Assembly (NCBI RefSeq): GCF_937001465.1
Contig: NC_064565.1
Location: 44,796,089-44,860,088, forward strand
Source: Orcinus orca
Lineage: Eukaryota > Chordata > Mammalia > Artiodactyla > Delphinidae
DNA length: 64,000 bases
Direction of reading: 5' to 3'
The position numbers and the translations under genes were made by a program. The first letter of the stretch is position 1, and every line of letters starts with the position of its first letter. Positions 57,745 to 64,000 of this stretch are shown here, piece by piece. The notes beneath the pieces are model-generated. The model was not told where the DNA came from, made no database searches, and saw only the letters and a list, made by a program, of their open reading frames with translations.

Positions 57745-58707
57745 CTTTATATTTGTTTTTTTTTTCCAAAAATAATTTGTTCTTCTACATTCATAATACC
57801 ATTATCATACCTAAAAAATTAAGTATATCTAATACTGAATTCATATTTGAATTTCCCAGATTGTCTTTAAAAATGTCCCTTTGCAGGTGATATGTTCAAA
57901 TCAGGAGCCGAATACACTGTGCACTTTGCGTTTATTGTCTCTTTTTTTTTTCACTTTCAAATTTGAAATAATTTTAGTTATTGAAACATTGCAAAATATT
58001 ACAGAAAGTTGCAGAATAGCCTTCACTCACCTTCCTCTAATGTTACCATCTTACATAACCATAGTTTAATGATCCAAGGAAAGAAGTTAGTATTGGTAAA
58101 AACTATACACTTCATTTGAATTTTACCAGTTTTTCACTGATGTCTTTCCCCTCAACCTCAGAAGCCAAAGGGTCCCTTATATATACAGCCCAATCTCCCA
58201 CTCCCTTACCCCCAGTCAACTAAGTAAAACAACCAAAACAATTGATGGGCAGAATGTCCTACATTCTGAGCTTGTCTGAATGCTCCCTCATGGTCTTACT
58301 GAATATAGACCTGCATCTAGTGTATTTTCTGAGAACTGGAAATGAAAGTCAAAAAATTAATTCAATTTAGGTTTATCTTTTTGACAAAAATATTTCAAAG
58401 CTACTACTGTGTACTTAATGTCATATTACGTCAGGGCACACATAACGTCTGCTTGTTCCACTTTAGTGATGGAGATAGGTTGAGGGATGCAGGTGGTCCC
58501 AGCCAGGTTTTTCTATTGTAAATTTCCCCATCAACTTTTCTCATGACTTTAGTATCCACTGACGATCATTTCCTGAATCATTATTTCACCTGGGGTTGCA
58601 AAATCATGGTAATTTTCTAATTTTGTAGTTTCTTTTATAATTTGATATCTGGAATGATACTGTAAAGACAAATTTGCCCTTAATGACTAGAGTTTTTTAG
58701 TTACCTT

Positions 58708-59118
58708 GTGTATTAGTTGGCTAGAGCTGCCATAACAAATTATTACCATGCACTCAGTGGCTTAAAAACACTCTTAATTTTTTTTTTTTTTTGGTCACAG
58801 TTCTGGAGGTTGCAAGTCCAAGACCTAGATGTCAGCAGGTTTGGTTTCTCCTGAGCACTGTCTCCCTGGCTTGCAAATGGCAGTCTTCTCACCATGTCCT
58901 CACATGACCTTTTCTTTGTGCTCTTGCACATCTGGTTTCTCTTTCTCTTCTTATAAGAACACTAATCCTATTGGCTTAGAGCCCCACGCTGATGACTTCA
59001 TTTAACCTTCTTTACCTCTTTAAAAGCCCTGTCTTGTAATACAGTCACATTCTAAGGTATGGGGGCCTAGGCCTTCAGTTTATGAATTTTGAGGGGACAC
59101 AATTCATTCCAAAACTCC
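58708..59118 (-). mobile_element. MLT1-type LTR, reverse
   Basis: GTGTATTAGTTGGCTAGAGC start (antisense end), CACAGTTCTGGAGGTTGCAA, CACCATGTCCTCACATGACC and GAATTTTGAGGGGACACAAT. A T15 run sits at about 58778-58792. It is a second reverse MLT1 copy, comparable to the one at 14.0 kb. Confidence 0.8.
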
Positions 59119-59821
59119 CTGAATTTAAATTTTCCATTTAATTACCAATTTTTTATAGTAAAGGGTTGGTGCTTCAGCTACCTCCAATGAAAATGAGAAA
59201 TTTTATTTTTTCTCTTTTATTTTGTTCGTTTGAACACTTTGTCTCTCTTTATATCTGCATCTGTCTATATCTATTTATATAGATAGATATGTTCTTAAGT
59301 ATTATTATGAGTTCATGGATTTTTGTACATTCAGTGTTTCTATTAATTGTACTAATTATTCTTTTTCATGCTGTAATTACCCATCTCTTATTGGTACTAA
59401 CCCTATCAACCTGGTTCCAGTGGTCTTTTTACACACTTCCATTAGATTTTTTTAAAAAAATATCTTTATTGGAGTATAATTGCTTTACATTGTTCTGTTA
59501 GTTTCTGCTGTAGAACAAAGTGAATCAGCTATACGTATACTTACATCCCCATATCCCCTCCCTCTTGCGTCTCCCTTCCACCCTCCCTCTTGGTGGTCAC
59601 AAATCACCGAAATGATCTCCTTGTGCTATCCGGCTGCTTCCCATTAGCCATCTATTTTACATTGGGTAGTGTGTATATGTCAATGCCGCTCTCTTACTTC
59701 ATCCCAGCTTACTCTTCCTCCTCCCCCTGTCCTCAAGTCCATTCTCTACATCTGCGTCTTTATTCCTGTCCTGCCCCAGGGTTCTTCAGAACCAGTTTTT
59801 TTTAGATTCCATATATATGTG

Positions 59822-62800
59822 TTAGCATACAGTATTTGTTTTTCTCATTCTGACTACTTCACTGTGTATGACACATTGTAGGTCCGTCCACCTCACTACA
59901 AATAACTCAATTTCGTTTCTTTTTATGGCTGAGTAATATTCCATTGTATATATGTGCCACATCTTCTTTATCCATTCATCTGTCAATGGGCACTTAGGTT
60001 TCTTCCACGTCCTGGCTATTGTGAATAGAGCTGTAATGCACATTGTGGAACATGACTATTTTGAGTTATGGTTTTCTCAGGGTATATGCCCAGTAGTGGG
60101 ATTGCTGGGTCATATGGTAGTTCTATGTGTAGTTTTTTAAGGAACCTCCATACTGTTCTCCATAGTGGCTGTATGAATTTACACTCCCACCAACAGTGTA
60201 GGAGGGATCCCTTTTCACCATACCCTCTCCAGCATTTACTGTTTGTAGATTTTCTGATGATGGCCATTCTGACCGGTGTGAGGTGATACCTCATTGTAGT
60301 TTTGATTTGCAATTCTCTAATGATTAGTGATGTTGAGCATCCTTTCATGTGTTGGTTGGCAATCTGTATATCTTCTTTGGAGAAATGTCTATTTAGAATT
60401 CAGCCCATTTTTGGATTAGCTTGTTTGTTTTCTTGATATTGAGCTGCATGAGCTGCTTGTATAATTTGAAGATTAATCCTTTGTCAGTTGCTTCATTTGC
60501 AATTATTTTCTCCCATTCTGAGGGTTGTCTTTTCATCTTGTTTATGGTTTCCCTTGCTGTGCAAAAGCTTTTAAGTTTCATTAGGTCCCATTTGTTTATT
60601 TTTGTTTTTATTTCCATTTCTCTAGGAGGTGGGTCAAAAAGGATCTTGCTGTAATTTATATCATAGAGTGTTCTGCCTATGTTTTCCTCTAAGAGTTTTA
60701 TAGTGTCTGGCCTTACATTTAGGTCTTTAATCCATCTTGCATTTATTTTTGTGTATGGTGTTAGGGAGTGTTCTAATTTCATTGTTTTAAATGTAGCTGT
60801 CCAGTGTTCCCAGCACCGCTTATTAAAGAGGCTGTCTTTTCTCCACTGTATATTCTTGCTTCCATTATCAAAGATAAGGTGACCATATGTGCGTAGCTTT
60901 ATCTCTGGGCTTTCTATGCTGTTCGATTGATCTATATTTCTGTTTTTGTGCCCATACCATACTGTCTTGATTACTGTAGCTTTGTAGTATAGTCTGAAGT
61001 CAGGGAGCATGATTCCTTCAGCTCCATTTTCCTTTTTCAAGATTGCTTTGGTTATTCGGGGTCTTTTGTGTTTCCATACAAAAGAAATTTTTTTGTTCTA
61101 GTTCTGTGAAAAATGCCATTGGTAGTTTGTTAGGCATTGCACTGAATCTGTAGATTGCTTTGGGTAGTATAGTCATTTTCACAATGTTGATTCTTCCCAT
61201 CCAAGAACATGGTATATCTCTTCATCTGTTTGTATCATCTTTAATTTCTTTCATCAGTGTCTTATAGTTTTCTGCATACAGGTCTTTTGTCTCCTTAGGT
61301 AGGCTTATTCCTAGGTATTTTGTTCTTTTTGTTGAAGAGGTAAATCGGAGTGCTTCCTTAATTTCTCTTTCAGATTTTTCATCATTAGTGTATAGGAATG
61401 CAAGAGATTTCTGGGCATTAATTTTGTATCCTGCTACTTTACCAAATCCATTGATTAGCTCTAGTAGTTTTCTGGTAGCATCTTTAGGATTCTCTATGTA
61501 TAGTATCATGACATCTACAAACAGTGACAGTTTTACTTTTTCTTTTCCCATTCGGATTCTTTTTATTTCTTTTTCTTCTCTGATTGCTATGGCTAAAACT
61601 TCCAAAACTATGTTGAATATTAGTGGTCTTGTTTCTGATCTTAGTGGAAATGGTTTCAGTTTTTCACCATTAAGAATGATGTTGGCTGTGGGTTTGTCAT
61701 ATATGGCCTTTATTACGTTGAGGTAGGTTCTCTCTGTCCCTACTTTATGGAGAGTTCTTTTTATCATAAATGGGTGTTGAATTTTGTCAAAAGGTTTTTC
61801 TGCATCTATTGAGATGATCGTATGATTTTTTCCTTCAATTTGTTAATATGGTGTATCACATTGGTTGATTTGCATAGATTGAAGAATCCTTGCATTCCTG
61901 GGATAAACTCCACTAGATCATTGTGCATGATCCTTTTAATGTGCTGTTGGATTCTGTGTGCTAGTGTTTTGTTGAGGATTTTTGCATCTATGTTCATCAG
62001 TGATATTGGCCTGTAGTTTTCTTTCTTTTTGACATCTTTATCTGGTTTTGGTATCATGGTGATAGCGGCCTCATAGAGTGACTTGGGAGTGTTCCTCCCT
62101 GTGCTATATCGTGCAAGATTTTGAGAAGGATAGGTGTTAGCTCTTTTCTAAATGTTGGATAGAATTCACCTGTGAAGCCACCTGGTCCTTGGCTTTTGTT
62201 TGTTGGAAGATTTTTAATCACAGTTTCAATTTCAGTGTTTGTCTGAAATTGGTCTGTTTATATTTTCTATTTCTTCCTGGTTCAGTCTTGTAAGGTTGTA
62301 CTTTTCTAAGAATCTGTCCATTTCTTCCAGGTTGTCCATTTTATTGGCATATAGTTGCTTGTAGTAATCTCTCACGATCCTTTGTATTTCTGCAGTGTCA
62401 GTTGTTACTTCTTTTTCAGTTCTATTTCTGTTGATTTGAGTCTTCTCCCTTTTTTTCGTGATGAGTCTTGCTAATGGTTTATCAATTTTGTTTATCTTCT
62501 CAAAGAACCAGCTTTTATTTTTATTGATCTTTGCTATTGTTTCCTTCATTTCTTTTTCATGATTTCTAATCTGATCTTTATGACTTCTTTCCTTCTGCTA
62601 ACTTTGGGGGTTTTTTGTTCTTCTTTCTCTAATTGCTTTAGGTGTAAGGTTAGCTTGCTTACTTGAGGTGTTTCTTGTTTCTTGAGGTAGGATTGTATTG
62701 CTATAAACTTCCCTCTTAGAACTGATTTTGCTGCATCCCATAGGTTCTGGGTTGTCGTGTTTTCATTGTCATTTGTTTCTATGTAGTTTTTGATTTCCTC

Positions 62801-63610
62801 TTTGATTTCTTCAGTGATCTCTTGGTTATTTAGTAGTGTATTGTTTAGCCTCCATGTGTTTGTATTTTTTTTGCCGATTTTTTTCCTGTAATTGGTATCT
62901 AGTCTCATAACGTTGTGGTTGGAAAAGATACGTGATGCGATTTCAATTTTCCTAGATTTACCAAGGCTGGATTTTGACCCAAGATATGATCTATCCTGGA
63001 GAATGTTCCATGAGCACTTGAGAAGAAAGTGTATTCTGTTGTTTTTGGATGGAATATCCTATAAATATCAATTAAATCCATCTTGTTTAATGTATCATTT
63101 AGAGCTTTTGTTTCCTCATTTATTTTTATTTTGGTTGATCTGTCCATTGGTGAAAGTAGAGTGTTAAAGTTCCCTACTATTATTGTGTTTACTGTCAATT
63201 TCACCTTTTTGGCTGTTAGCATTTGCCTTATGTATTGAGGTGCTCCTATGTTGGGTGTAGAAATATTTACAATTGTTATACCTTCTTGGGTTGATCCCTT
63301 GATCATTTTGTAGTGTCCTTATTTGTCTGTAGTAGTAGTTTTTGTTTTAAAGTCTATTTTGTCTGATATGAGAATTGCTACTCCAGTTTTCTTTTGATTT
63401 CCATTTGCATGGAATATCTTTTTCCATCCCCTCCCTTTCAGTCTGTATGTTTCCCTAGGCCTGAAGTGGTCTCTTGTAGACAGCATATATATGGGTCTTG
63501 TTTTTCTATCCATTCAGCCAATCTATGTCTTTTGGTTGGAGCATTTAATCCATTTACATTTAAGATAATTATCTATATGTATGTTCCTATTACCATTTTA
63601 TTAATTGTTT
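59822..63610 (-). pseudogene. L1 ORF2 pseudogene
   Basis: Endonuclease pieces (AGVAILISDK-like region at 63319-63513, VGNFNTL at the position of the usual G-D-F-N, so the catalytic D is changed to N), RT (NYRPISLMNIDAKILNK) and the C-terminal MEYYSAIKRNEIE. The RT catalytic F-V-D-D reads F-V-D-V near 61505-61516, losing the second aspartate. The longest open piece is 215 codons (60393-61040). Confidence 0.92.
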
Positions 63611-63654
63611 TGGGTTTGTTATTGTAGGTGTTTTCCTTCTCTTGGGTTTCCTGC

Positions 63655-64000
63655 CTAGAGAAGTTCCTTTAGCATTTGTTGTAAAGCTGTTTTGGTGGTG
63701 TTGAATTCTCTTAGCTTTGCTTGTCTGTAAAGTTTTTAATTTGTCCGTCGAATCTGAATGAGATTCTTGTTGCATAGAGTAATCTCGTTTGCAGGTTTTT
63801 CCCTTTCATCATGTTAATTATGTCCTGCCACTCCTTTCTGGCTTGCAGAGTTTCTGCTGAAAGGTCAGCTGTTAACCTTATGGGGATTCTCCTGTATGTT
63901 ATTTTTTGCTTGTCCCTTTCTTCTTTCAGTATTTTTTCTTTGTATTTAATTTTTGTTAGTTTGATTAATATATGTCTTTGCATGTTTCTCCTTGGATTTT
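63655..64000 (-). pseudogene. L1 ORF1 C-terminal part, cut by the window edge
   Basis: The C-terminal domain is readable (LSAETLQARKEWQDI-like at 63711-63983), with a frameshift before the stop at 63655. The rest of ORF1 lies outside. Confidence 0.88.

Larger units (their letters stand above)
57075..58690 (-). mobile_element. Ancient L1 3' region, reverse, split by two SINEs
   Basis: Pieces 57075-57260 and 57754-58690 read continuously once the SINEs are removed. CATATACCCATCCCCAGATT, CATCATAACATTTATCTC, GAATTTTACCAGTTTTTC and CCACTGACGATCATTTCC are words of an old L1M-type 3' UTR. There is no coding content. Confidence 0.5.
59450..64000 (-). mobile_element. Large L1, running off the window
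   Basis: Antisense L1 with the same 3' UTR type as the 40.9-kb copy (CCCTCTTGCGTCTCCCTTCC), a whole ORF2 span (about 59822-63610) and the C-terminal part of ORF1 (63655 to the edge). The 5' UTR must lie beyond the window if present. Several frameshifts show it is inactive. Confidence 0.95.

Noticed and set aside
60393..61040. 215-codon open frame, the longest in the window
   Set aside because: It is the C-terminal part of an L1 ORF2, not a host gene.

Overview
This is a mammalian nuclear genome segment, most likely from a cetacean and plausibly a toothed whale. The evidence is a set of tRNA-derived SINEs of the CHR-2 type with clean target-site duplications (TSDs), plus L1 elements with a cetartiodactyl-type 3' UTR and a 5' UTR that begins with a GATGGCGG box. 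The remaining sequence is AT-rich and repeat-dense, with no obvious CpG-island promoter outside an L1. The species call is an inference from repeat families only; no search was run.

Layout. 0-33 kb is mostly old, decayed sequence. It holds a MER20 hAT copy, L2 and MIR fragments, an MLT1-type LTR and a partial second one, two ancient L1 pieces, short microsatellites and four young SINEs. One young L1 tail at 15.2 kb seems to carry a tiny 5' inversion. 33.1-35.8 kb is a 5'-truncated L1. 37.5-40.6 kb is the 3' part of a class I endogenous retrovirus in reverse orientation: a putative LTR, a polypurine tract and a heavily broken env, interrupted by a SINE. 40.9-48.2 kb is a nearly full-length L1 (about 7.3 kb) with 5' UTR, ORF1, ORF2 and 3' UTR, all disabled. 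49.5-50.0 kb is a twin-primed (inverted) L1 stub. 53.8-59.1 kb holds L2, two MLT1 LTRs and an ancient L1 3' region split by two SINEs. From 59.5 kb a third large L1 runs off the right edge.

No intact protein-coding gene can be read. Three short stretches on the minus strand (5643-5802, 11864-12129, 23438-23603) look like internal exons: an open frame bounded by splice-like sites, with more CpG than the neighbouring sequence. One of them carries a frame break in an A-run. They could be exons of one long minus-strand gene with large, repeat-filled introns, or exon-like noise. I do not recognise the protein.

Structures that no repeat explains include a 20-bp-arm perfect inverted repeat at 2396-2446, a 109-bp tandem duplication at 19922-20139, and a 13-bp-arm inverted repeat at 51341-51377. 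The three large L1s differ in the reverse-transcriptase catalytic motif, and two of the three have lost a catalytic aspartate.
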